A program made the translations under genes and the position numbers. The notes below the pieces were generated by a model. The model ran no database searches. It was not told the DNA's origin and saw only the letters and a program-made list of their open reading frames with translations. From Rugosimonospora sp036494675 (GTDB lineage Bacteria > Actinomycetota > Actinomycetes > Mycobacteriales > Micromonosporaceae), in assembly GCA_036494675.1 (NCBI GenBank), contig DASXOA010000059.1, positions 1 through 64,000 of the forward strand: DNA of 64,000 nt, given 5' to 3'. This document shows, in pieces, positions 57,426-64,000 of the stretch (its first letter is position 1; each line of letters begins with the position of its first letter).

Positions 57426-58340
57426 TCAGAACGCCGCGGCGTTGCTCGGCCGGTTCACATCCGGAGTCGGGGTCGGCGCCACGGTCGGCATCGGCTCCAG
57501 GTGGAAGCGCTGCTCCAGGTTGGGCAGCAGGACTCCGAGCGCGGTGATGGTGTGGCTGCGGTCTCCCCCGCCGTCGTGCATGAGCACGATGGACCCGGTC
57601 GTGGTCTGGCTGAGCACGGTGCTCTCGATGGTGGACACCGGCGGTACCGTCCAGTCCTGCGGGTCCACGCTCCAGTCCAGCGAGGTCATGCCCATCTCCT
57701 TGGCGATCTGGACGATCGTGGGCGACCAGTTGCCGCCGGGCTGACGGTAGTAGCGGACCACGGCGTTGGGTGCCGCCGCTTCGATCGCGTCGGTGGTGCG
57801 CTGGAGCTCACTGCGGATGTAGGACTCCGATTTGCTCGCCATCTGCTCGTCGTGGTCCCAGGAGTGGTTGCAGATGGTGTGCCCGTCGGCGACGATCGCC
57901 CGTACCAGGTCCGGGTACTCCTGCACCTGCTCGCCGATCAGGCAGAACGTCGCGTGAATGTGGTACTGGCGCAGCAGTGCGAGTACCTGCATGGTCCAGT
58001 CCGGGTTCGGACCGTCGTCGAACGTGAGCGCCACGTTGCCGTTGCCGGTGTCGGTGAGCGCACCGTCCGGGCCGGTGGGGTCGGGCGGGAGCGGAGGGCC
58101 GGCCGGGACCGGGGCCGCCGCCGGAGGCGTGTCGCTGCTGGAACTGGAGGCGATCGGCGGTACCGGCTGCCCGGCGCCCGGCTGTACGGCGTCGGACTGG
58201 GTACCGGAGGCCGAGCGGGAGGCGTTGTCGTGATTCCTGCCGATCCCGACGAGGCCCAGGACGATCAGTACCGCCGCCATCATCACCATCGCGACCACGG
58301 CCGCCGTGTACCGGCGCCGTGGGCTCCACCGTGTACTCAC
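57426..58340 (-). CDS. NodB-type polysaccharide deacetylase, membrane-anchored
   Basis: The protein is 304 residues from the GTG at 58340, which opens on a basic stretch and a hydrophobic anchor (about 11-33). A Ser/Pro linker precedes the NodB domain: LTFDDGPNPDW, HSWDHDEQM (H-x3-H), YRQPGGNWSP, SLDWSVDPQDW and LMHDGGG. It lacks a C-terminal extension of note. It probably deacetylates peptidoglycan or another wall polysaccharide at the cell surface. It is a second, independent NodB enzyme in the window; the other is in the GT28 operon and has a different anchor. Confidence 0.88.
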   Translation of the reverse strand: MSTRWSPRRRYTAAVVAMVMMAAVLIVLGLVGIGRNHDNASRSASGTQSDAVQPGAGQPVPPIASSSSSDTPPAAAPVPAGPPLPPDPTGPDGALTDTGNGNVALTFDDGPNPDWTMQVLALLRQYHIHATFCLIGEQVQEYPDLVRAIVADGHTICNHSWDHDEQMASKSESYIRSELQRTTDAIEAAAPNAVVRYYRQPGGNWSPTIVQIAKEMGMTSLDWSVDPQDWTVPPVSTIESTVLSQTTTGSIVLMHDGGGDRSHTITALGVLLPNLEQRFHLEPMPTVAPTPTPDVNRPSNAAAF

Positions 58341-58451
58341 GAAAGCAACATTAGCTACAAAGCATGGCGAGTCATCTTCTAAGCCCTGATATCGCCCCCA
58401 ATTCACCCAAATCAGTCCGGCTCCGTACGGCGACTCGCCGGCCAGGCGCCA

Positions 58452-58507
58452 GAGCCTGCTGGCGGACCTCTGGCCGCAGCCGGTCAGCCGGGTTTGCCAG
58501 CGGGCTC
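58452..58507 (-). terminator. Stem-loop at the end of manA, related to the one at 37625
   Basis: On the minus strand GAGCCCGCTGGCAAACC is followed by GGTCCGCCAGCAGGCTC. The arms pair over GAGCC/GGCTC and GCTGGC/GCCAGC, and the first arm includes the last codons and stop of manA. The first arm is nearly identical to GAGCCTGCTGGCAAACC after the EccA-like gene. Confidence 0.7.
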
Positions 58508-59569
58508 TCGGGCCGGGCGAGCCCGGATCGCGGTCACGTCCCCGCGCAGGGTGAGGACCCCCGACGCGTACGGGATGACGAGCGTGTCGCCGGCCGCCAC
58601 CGGGAGGGCCGGGCCGGCCTCCGGCTCCAGCACGCCGCGCCCGGCACCGACCACCACGACGGAGAACCCGGGGTCGAGCACGCTGACCGGGTCGGGGCGC
58701 AGGAGTTCGGCGACGAAGAACTCGTCGGCCGCCGCGGGGAACAGGCGCTCGACGCCGGGACGGCCCGGATTCCCGTCCGCCGCCGGCGACCGGCCGCCGT
58801 GCAGGGCGGCCACCCGGTCGGCGCCCCACCCGGTCCGGTCCACGCAGGACAGCGCCCGGTCGCGAGGCAGGCCGAGAAACGCGGTCGCCGGATCCACCGG
58901 GAACCCGTCCAACTCCAGCAGCACCGAGAAATCGGAGGCCTCCTGCACCTCCACCAGCAGCACGCCCTCGCCGATCGCGTGCGGCAGGCCGGCGGGTACG
59001 AGCACCGCGTCGCCCGCGTGGACCGGCACCCGGTTGACGGCGTCGAGCATCGCCCTGGTGTCCCGGCCCACCACCCAGCCGGCCAACTCGGCCGCGTCGA
59101 CGTCGCGGCGGAAGCCGAGATAGACGGCCGCGTCCGGTACCGCCTCCAGGATCACCCACGCCTCCGTCTTGCCGTACGGCGACGCCAGATGGGTACGGGC
59201 GAAGCGCCGGTCGGGATGCGCGTGCACCGGCAGCCGCTGCCCGGCGTCGAGCAGCTTGACCAGGATCGCGGGGTCCGCACCGTACCGGGCGATGTGCGCC
59301 GCGCCCAGCCACGCCTCGGGTGCCTCGGCGATCGCGTCGGCCAGCAACCGGCCGTCCGGCAGCGTGCTCATCCCCGCCGGTACGCCGGCGCCTGACCGCG
59401 ATACGCCGGCGCCTGGCCGCGGTACGCCGAAGCGCGCCGTGGTGGAGGCGATCCAGTCCTCCGGGTACGCGTCGCCGCCGGGGTCCTGCCGGCCGCGGAA
59501 CCGGCCGATCCGGCCGGCACCCCGGTAGAACGTGTCCGGCGTGTTGGCCGCCAGCGGCATGGGTCGCAT
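58484..59569 (-). CDS. manA: Mannose-6-phosphate isomerase, class I
   Basis: The protein is 361 residues from the ATG at 59569, which has GAGGAGG 8 bp upstream. It shows cupin-type ligands: LPVHAHPDRR (two His), KTEAWVILE and later LPHAIGEGVLLVEVQEASD, which together fit the zinc site of class I phosphomannose isomerases. The C-terminal cupin half is present (VVVGAGRGVLEPE). It interconverts fructose-6-phosphate and mannose-6-phosphate, feeding GDP-mannose for wall glycans and lipids. A hairpin overlaps its 3' end. Monocistronic. Confidence 0.85.
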   Translation of the reverse strand: MRPMPLAANTPDTFYRGAGRIGRFRGRQDPGGDAYPEDWIASTTARFGVPRPGAGVSRSGAGVPAGMSTLPDGRLLADAIAEAPEAWLGAAHIARYGADPAILVKLLDAGQRLPVHAHPDRRFARTHLASPYGKTEAWVILEAVPDAAVYLGFRRDVDAAELAGWVVGRDTRAMLDAVNRVPVHAGDAVLVPAGLPHAIGEGVLLVEVQEASDFSVLLELDGFPVDPATAFLGLPRDRALSCVDRTGWGADRVAALHGGRSPAADGNPGRPGVERLFPAAADEFFVAELLRPDPVSVLDPGFSVVVVGAGRGVLEPEAGPALPVAAGDTLVIPYASGVLTLRGDVTAIRARPAREPAGKPG

Positions 59570-59695
59570 CGATGCCCCTCCTCGGTCGGTCGTCGTGGCC
59601 GCGCCCGGGGTCCCCGCAACCGTTCGGCCCCGCGCCGGCCAGCATTTGACTCATGGTTATCGATTATTCGCGGCCGGTGAAATAGGCTCCGGCCT

Positions 59696-61123
59696 ATGTT
59701 TTCGCCATTGCGCCGCCGCGCCACCATCGTGGGCGCCGCCGCCATGCTCGCGGCCGCCGGCCTGCTACCCGCACCGCACGCGTCCGCCGCAGCCACCGTC
59801 CACCGGGTGCTCTTCGATGACACGAAGGCAGAGACGGCTGGCAATGCTGACTGGATCATCAGTACCAGCATGCCCGATCCGCTGGCCCAGAACGCCAACC
59901 CCACCTCCGAGACCTCCTGGACCGGTGCGCTGTCGGCGTGGGGAGTCGCCCTGCAGCGGACGGGACAGTACAGCCTCAAGACGCTGTCGCCGGGCAACAC
60001 CATCACCTACGGTGGATCCGGCTCCCTGGACCTGTCAAACTTCGACGAGTTCGTCATCCCCGAACCGAACGTCCGCTTCAGCGCGGCCGAAAAGACCGCC
60101 ATCATGCAGTTCATCCAGCACGGCGGCGGGCTGTTCCTGATCGTCGACCACACCGGCAGCGACCGGAACAACGACGGCTACGACTCGGTGCAGATCGCCA
60201 ACGACCTGTTCACCAGCAACGGCGTGGACAACACCGACCCGTTCGGCTTCAGTGAGGATTTGAACGACATCAGCACCGACAACCCGCCGGCCATCCACGA
60301 CTCCACCAACGCCGTCATCAACGGCCCGTTCGGCACCGCCACCGGCAGCATCATCCGCGACGGCAGCACGCAGACGCTGCACCCGGCCGACAACCCGAAC
60401 GTCAAGGGCCTCGTCTACCGCACCGGTTCGAGCCAGACCGGCACGACCGGGGCGTTCTTCACCACCTCGACGTTCGGCTCGGGGCGGGTCGCGATCTGGG
60501 GCGACAGCTCGCCGATCGACGACGGTACCGGGCAGTCCGGCAACACGCTCTACAACGGCTGGAACGACCCGGCCGGGTCCGACGCGACGCTGGCGCTCAA
60601 CGCGACCGCATGGCTGGCCGGCGCGAGCACGGGCGGGGGCGGCGGCGGTGGCGGTGGCGGGAGTGGCTGCACCGCCGCCCAACTGCTGGGCAACCCGGGC
60701 TTCGAGACCGGTACGGCGTCCCCGTGGACGGCCGGTGCCAGTGTGCTGGCCCACTCCACCAACGAACCGGCCCACTCGGGTAGCTGGGACGCCTGGCTCG
60801 ACGGGTACGGCACGACGCACACCGACACCCTGTCGCAGACGGTGACCATCCCGGCCACCTGCGCGAGCGCGACCCTGTCCTACTGGCTGCACATCGACAC
60901 CGCGGAGACCGCGTCCACCGCGTACGACACGCTCACGGTCTCGGTCGGCGGCTCGACCGTCGCCAGCTACTCGAACGCCAACAAGGCGACCGGGTACCAG
61001 CAGCACAGCGTGAACCTGAACAGCTACATCGGGCGCAGCGTCGCGGTCACCTTCACGGGTGCCGAGGACTACACCAAGCAGACCTCGTTCGTCGTGGACG
61101 ACACCGCGCTGAACGTGTCCTGA
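59696..61123 (+). CDS. Secreted protein with carbohydrate-binding-like C-terminal domain
   Basis: The protein is 475 residues. Its signal peptide ends near PHASAAA (residues 1-32). Residues 33-300 are an alpha/beta domain with GGGLFLIVDHTGSD, GSGRVAIWGDSSPIDD and repeated Asn/Asp/Gly, perhaps a ThuA- or GATase-like fold, but I do not recognise the family. After a run of Gly (GGGGG) comes a jelly-roll domain (about 325-475) with NPGFETGTASPWTAG, HSGSWDAWLDGYG and SFVVDDTAL, a type often binding carbohydrates. It is exported. A carbohydrate-active role is inferred from the C-terminal domain and the GH5 gene next to it. Confidence 0.75.
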   Translation: MFSPLRRRATIVGAAAMLAAAGLLPAPHASAAATVHRVLFDDTKAETAGNADWIISTSMPDPLAQNANPTSETSWTGALSAWGVALQRTGQYSLKTLSPGNTITYGGSGSLDLSNFDEFVIPEPNVRFSAAEKTAIMQFIQHGGGLFLIVDHTGSDRNNDGYDSVQIANDLFTSNGVDNTDPFGFSEDLNDISTDNPPAIHDSTNAVINGPFGTATGSIIRDGSTQTLHPADNPNVKGLVYRTGSSQTGTTGAFFTTSTFGSGRVAIWGDSSPIDDGTGQSGNTLYNGWNDPAGSDATLALNATAWLAGASTGGGGGGGGGGSGCTAAQLLGNPGFETGTASPWTAGASVLAHSTNEPAHSGSWDAWLDGYGTTHTDTLSQTVTIPATCASATLSYWLHIDTAETASTAYDTLTVSVGGSTVASYSNANKATGYQQHSVNLNSYIGRSVAVTFTGAEDYTKQTSFVVDDTALNVS

Positions 61124-61139
61124 CGTTCCATCAACGGAC

Positions 61140-61171
61140 GGCGCCGCGCACCCGACCGGGTGCGCGGCGCC
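61140..61171. terminator. Perfect 14-bp stem-loop between convergent genes
   Basis: GGCGCCGCGCACCC (61140-61153) and GGGTGCGCGGCGCC (61158-61171) pair perfectly with a GACC loop. It lies 17 bp after the secreted protein stop and 19 bp from the GH5 stop, so it terminates both transcripts. It is the strongest hairpin in the window. Confidence 0.85.
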
Positions 61172-61189
61172 GCTGACTGCGTCCGGGGT

Positions 61190-62908
61190 CTACGAACAGG
61201 CGATTCCCGAAGGGTTGGGCGTCGACGATCCGTTGGCCTGGAAGCCGAAGGTGGCCGACGCCCCGGGCGCGATGTCGGGCGCGTAGGTCGGCGCCTTGAC
61301 GGTCCACGTGGAGCCGCTCGTGGTGATGGTCGAACTCCACGCGTTGACCAGCGTCACGCCGGCCGGCACCGTCCAGGTGACCGTCCAGTTGTGCCAGGCG
61401 GCCGTGCCGTTGTTCGTGACGGTGACGTTGTCGTTGAACCCGCCGGGCCAGGAACTGGCGACGCTGAACGCGACGGCGCAGGAGACGCCGTTGCCCGGCG
61501 GGGCGGTGGTCGGCGGCCGGCTGGTGGGTGGGGCCGTCGTCGGCGGCCGGCTCGTGGGAGGGGCCGTCGTCGGCGGGGCCGTGGTCGGCGGCCGGCTGGT
61601 CGGGGGCGCGGTGGTGGTCGGGTTGCCCGTCGGGTTGCCTCCGGTACCGCCGGCGACCGGCGGGATCAGGTACGGCTGGATGATGTCCTGCTTGGCCTGG
61701 TTCACCGTGACCCAGTCGTCCTGCACGATTCCGCCCGTGTCGCCCGAGTCCGGATTCCAGGACCAGTAGGTGAACGACATGCCGTTCACGCCGGAACCCA
61801 TGTACTGCAACAGGTTCTGTAGCCACACCTTGTCGATGTTGGAGGAGAGCGTGGTGCCGAACTCGCCGACCATGATGGGGGCGATGTTCTGCTTGTAGAT
61901 GTACCCCCAGAAGTAGTCCCAGATGCCGGGCAGGTTGGCCGGGTAGCTGGGGTCGTGGAACCAGGTCTGGTCCGCGACCGAGGTGGCGTAGTCGTGCGGC
62001 GAGTACACGACCCGGTTGGCCACGTTCAGTTGCACCGGGTACTGCGCGACGCCGTGCAGGTTGCCGCCCCACCAGCCGCACGGGTCATCGGGGATGTTGT
62101 CCCACACGTTGGCGTTGCCGCCGTCCAGGCAGCTGATGCCCTCGACGAAGATGAGCCAGTTCGGGTTGACCGACAGGACCGCGTTGCCGGCCCGCTGCGC
62201 GGCCAGCCGCCAGTCGCGGTTGACGTCGCCGCAGCCCCAGCAGGAGCCGGTGCCGTTCGGGGACGTGCCGTCGGCGTGCGGTTCGTTGTGCAGGTCGGCC
62301 CCGATGACGGTCGGATTGCCCGCGTAATGCTGGGCCAGCATCTGCCAGTCGGCGATCCACGTCGACTCCGGCACCGTGGACGTGTACCACAACGCGGTCT
62401 GCCCGGCAGTGGTCGGACGGTGCCGGTCCAGGATGATGCGCATGCCCTTCTGACCGGCGTAGTCGACCACCTTGTCCAGGATCTGCATCGGGGTCAGCCC
62501 GACCAGGTCCGGGTTGGTGTACGTGTTGACGCTGGTGGCCTGCGCGCCCGGCTTGAGGGCGTCGTCGGAGTACGGTACCCGGATCGTGTTGTACCCGAGC
62601 GCCGCCATGTGGTCCATCATCGATTTCCAGGTGACGCTGGCCCACAGACCGTGGAAGGTCTTGTTGTCGGTTTCCATACCGAACCAGTTGATCCCGGTCA
62701 GCCGCACGGTGGTGCCGGTACTGTCGACGATCTTGTTGCCGCTGGTGTGCAGGTACCCGGTGCCGGTACCACCCGACGCCGCCACCGCGGGCGGGGTGTT
62801 CAGCACGACCGCGGTCAGCGCGGTCGCGGCGAGGATGACGGCGCCGGTCAGCGCCGCCCACCTTCGGGGAGCCGGCCGGAACGCCGGCCGGGAATCGCGA
62901 AATGCCAT
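61190..62908 (-). CDS. Secreted GH5 glycosidase (endoglucanase type) with CBM2
   Basis: The protein is 572 residues from the ATG at 62908 (33 bp upstream another in-frame ATG exists). It has a signal peptide to about AVAASG, a GH5 (beta/alpha)8 domain (about 55-410) with GINWFGMETDN, LHNEPHADG (acid/base Glu) and IMVGEFGTT (nucleophile Glu), a Thr/Pro-rich linker with TTAPPTSRPP units, and a C-terminal CBM2 (SCAVAFSVASSWPGGFNDNVTVTN, aromatic Trp residues). It hydrolyses beta-1,4-glucan or mannan. CBM2 usually binds cellulose or xylan. Monocistronic; a strong hairpin follows. Confidence 0.93.
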   Translation of the reverse strand: MAFRDSRPAFRPAPRRWAALTGAVILAATALTAVVLNTPPAVAASGGTGTGYLHTSGNKIVDSTGTTVRLTGINWFGMETDNKTFHGLWASVTWKSMMDHMAALGYNTIRVPYSDDALKPGAQATSVNTYTNPDLVGLTPMQILDKVVDYAGQKGMRIILDRHRPTTAGQTALWYTSTVPESTWIADWQMLAQHYAGNPTVIGADLHNEPHADGTSPNGTGSCWGCGDVNRDWRLAAQRAGNAVLSVNPNWLIFVEGISCLDGGNANVWDNIPDDPCGWWGGNLHGVAQYPVQLNVANRVVYSPHDYATSVADQTWFHDPSYPANLPGIWDYFWGYIYKQNIAPIMVGEFGTTLSSNIDKVWLQNLLQYMGSGVNGMSFTYWSWNPDSGDTGGIVQDDWVTVNQAKQDIIQPYLIPPVAGGTGGNPTGNPTTTAPPTSRPPTTAPPTTAPPTSRPPTTAPPTSRPPTTAPPGNGVSCAVAFSVASSWPGGFNDNVTVTNNGTAAWHNWTVTWTVPAGVTLVNAWSSTITTSGSTWTVKAPTYAPDIAPGASATFGFQANGSSTPNPSGIACS

Positions 62909-63144
62909 GAGGGAGTTGCCTCTCGGATCTGGTGAAGGCATGCCCGGATCGATGCCTCGGCGGTGCCGCCCGGCACGGTGCGCTATACGGCACGTGCCCT
63001 CGTCGCGGCTGATGGCGGTGCGCCGCGGAATGCCCGTACGCGGCGCGATGATCCGGCTCCCCGGTCATTGTCGAACGGCGCGGTCCGGCCGGTCAACCAG
63101 TGGTTGCGACACCCGTCGTCGGGCGTGCGCGTTGCGCGGGGCTC

Positions 63145-63948
63145 TCAGTCCTCGCCGGTGTCGTGATCCGGGTGGTCCGCCTCGCCGTACATCCAGTAAC
63201 CCCGGGTGTACAGCCGGTCGGAGTCGATACCCCGGTCATTGAGCAGGTGGCGGCGGATGCGGCGCATCGCGCGCGCCTCCGCGGCGACGAACACCTGACC
63301 GTCGCCGGGCGGCAGTTCGGCTGCGGCGACCGCCAGTTCGAGCGCCGATCCCGCGGTCGCTTCGCCCCGGTACAACCAGGTGATCCGCAGGTCGGCCTTG
63401 CTGTCCAGGGGCAACTGCTCCTCGGCGTCGGCCACCTCCACGATGACGACGGCCGGCACGCCCGGCGGCAGCGCCTCCAGGATGGTGGCGATCGCGGGTA
63501 GGGCGGTCTCGTCGCCGGCGATGAGGTGCCAGCCGGACGCCGGGTCGGGCAGGTACCGCCCGCGCGGCCCGACGACCACGACGGTGTCCCCGGGGCGGGC
63601 CCGGTACGCCCAGGCCGAGGCCGGCCCGGCATGGTCGTGCAGGACGAAGTCGATGTCCAGTTCGCCGCGTACCGGATCGAAGCGCCGCGGCGTGTAGGTG
63701 CGCATCAGCGGCCTGGGCTGCCCGGCCGGCCAGACCAGCCCCTCCGGGCCGACGGTCGGCAGAGCGGGACGCTCCTGCCCGGGCGCGGGGAAGACGAGCT
63801 TGATGTGACTGGCCGGCCCATCTGTGGCGAAACCGGCCAGATCATCCCCGGTGAGGGTGATCCGCACGGACCGCGGCGTCAGCCGGGTCACGTTGGCGAC
63901 CGTGAGGTTACGGAAGCGTGGAGCGGTTCTCGGCCGGGGTGAGGTCAC
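63145..63948 (-). CDS. Siderophore-interacting protein (FAD-dependent ferric-siderophore reductase)
   Basis: The protein is 267 residues from the GTG at 63948; a longer reading to 63999 is less likely. It has the N-terminal FAD domain with PLMRTYTPRRFD (the RxYT flavin motif), IDFVLHDHAGPASAWA and DTVVVVGPRGRY, and the C-terminal NAD-binding-like half ending in RGIDSDRLYTRGYWMYGE. Such enzymes reduce Fe(III)-siderophores in the cytosol. The gap in front of the start is short of an RBS (CGTAAACTC), so it may be leaderless. Monocistronic here. Confidence 0.88.
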   Translation of the reverse strand: MTSPRPRTAPRFRNLTVANVTRLTPRSVRITLTGDDLAGFATDGPASHIKLVFPAPGQERPALPTVGPEGLVWPAGQPRPLMRTYTPRRFDPVRGELDIDFVLHDHAGPASAWAYRARPGDTVVVVGPRGRYLPDPASGWHLIAGDETALPAIATILEALPPGVPAVVIVEVADAEEQLPLDSKADLRITWLYRGEATAGSALELAVAAAELPPGDGQVFVAAEARAMRRIRRHLLNDRGIDSDRLYTRGYWMYGEADHPDHDTGED

Positions 63949-64000
63949 GAGTTTACGGTAACCGCATCCGCGCAGCGCCAACCTCGTATCTGCCGGCATG

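Noticed and set aside
1..64000. tRNA genes, rRNA, integrase, transposase or phage genes.
   Set aside because: I scanned for clover-leaf TTCRA-type loops near CCA ends and for mobile-element protein motifs and saw none. A tRNA search tool could still find a missed one.

Overview
The window is high-GC (roughly 70% or more) actinobacterial DNA with short gaps, frequent ATGA/GTGA gene overlaps and many GTG/TTG starts. A mycothiol-dependent formaldehyde dehydrogenase, a complete actinobacterial type VII secretion (ESX/T7SS) core and DUF427/DUF2156 genes point to a filamentous actinomycete, most likely Micromonosporaceae; the genus cannot be fixed from sequence alone. I saw no rRNA, tRNA, CRISPR array, insertion sequence or prophage.

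Region 1 (1-13.7 kb) is the T7SS core: a MoxR ATPase (cut by the window edge), a membrane fibronectin-III protein, eccE, a protein resembling an EccC ATPase domain without a usable P-loop, eccC (three FtsK-type ATPase domains), eccD, eccB and a WXG100 pair. A mycosin (mycP) follows, in which three of the four catalytic and oxyanion residues are replaced, so it is probably a pseudoprotease.

Region 2 (13.7-40.8 kb) is the T7SS accessory and effector region. A minus-strand operon (29166 to 16066) encodes a YbaB-like protein, a WXG100-like protein, a 3171-residue composite protein, an AbiEi-type antitoxin, a protein with an internal duplication and a Cys-rich protein. The giant protein has a WXG-like N-terminus, long repeats, an acetyltransferase-like module, an AbiEii/MenT-type nucleotidyltransferase with all four family motifs, and a C-terminal GT4 glycosyltransferase. 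I read this as a T7SS-exported polymorphic toxin fused to the toxin half of a type IV toxin-antitoxin pair, with its antitoxin just downstream. Next to it lie two further WXG/Thr-rich or Pro-rich candidate substrates, a SUKH (SMI1/KNR4) protein, SseB-domain proteins, an EccA-like AAA+ ATPase with a beta-helix in place of the TPR domain, a paralogue of the Cys-rich protein, and a receptor kinase.

Region 3 (40.8-52.1 kb) is envelope and regulation: a VOC protein, a DUF2156 (MprF-like) membrane protein, a galE/NodB deacetylase/GT28 glycosyltransferase operon, and a divergent blaI/M56 peptidase pair separated from it by three operators of identical geometry. A MarR regulator, a class A beta-lactamase-fold hydrolase and an OmpR/histidine kinase pair follow. 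The kinase has a long Gly/Ser insertion in its ATP lid.

Region 4 (52.1-64 kb) is mostly chromosomal housekeeping and secreted enzymes: a DUF427 protein, mycothiol-dependent formaldehyde dehydrogenase, a second kinase that overlaps an acyltransferase tail to tail by 317 bp, an ArfB-like rescue factor, a 44-residue membrane protein, a second NodB deacetylase, mannose-6-phosphate isomerase, a secreted carbohydrate-binding protein, a GH5-CBM2 glycosidase and a siderophore-interacting reductase.
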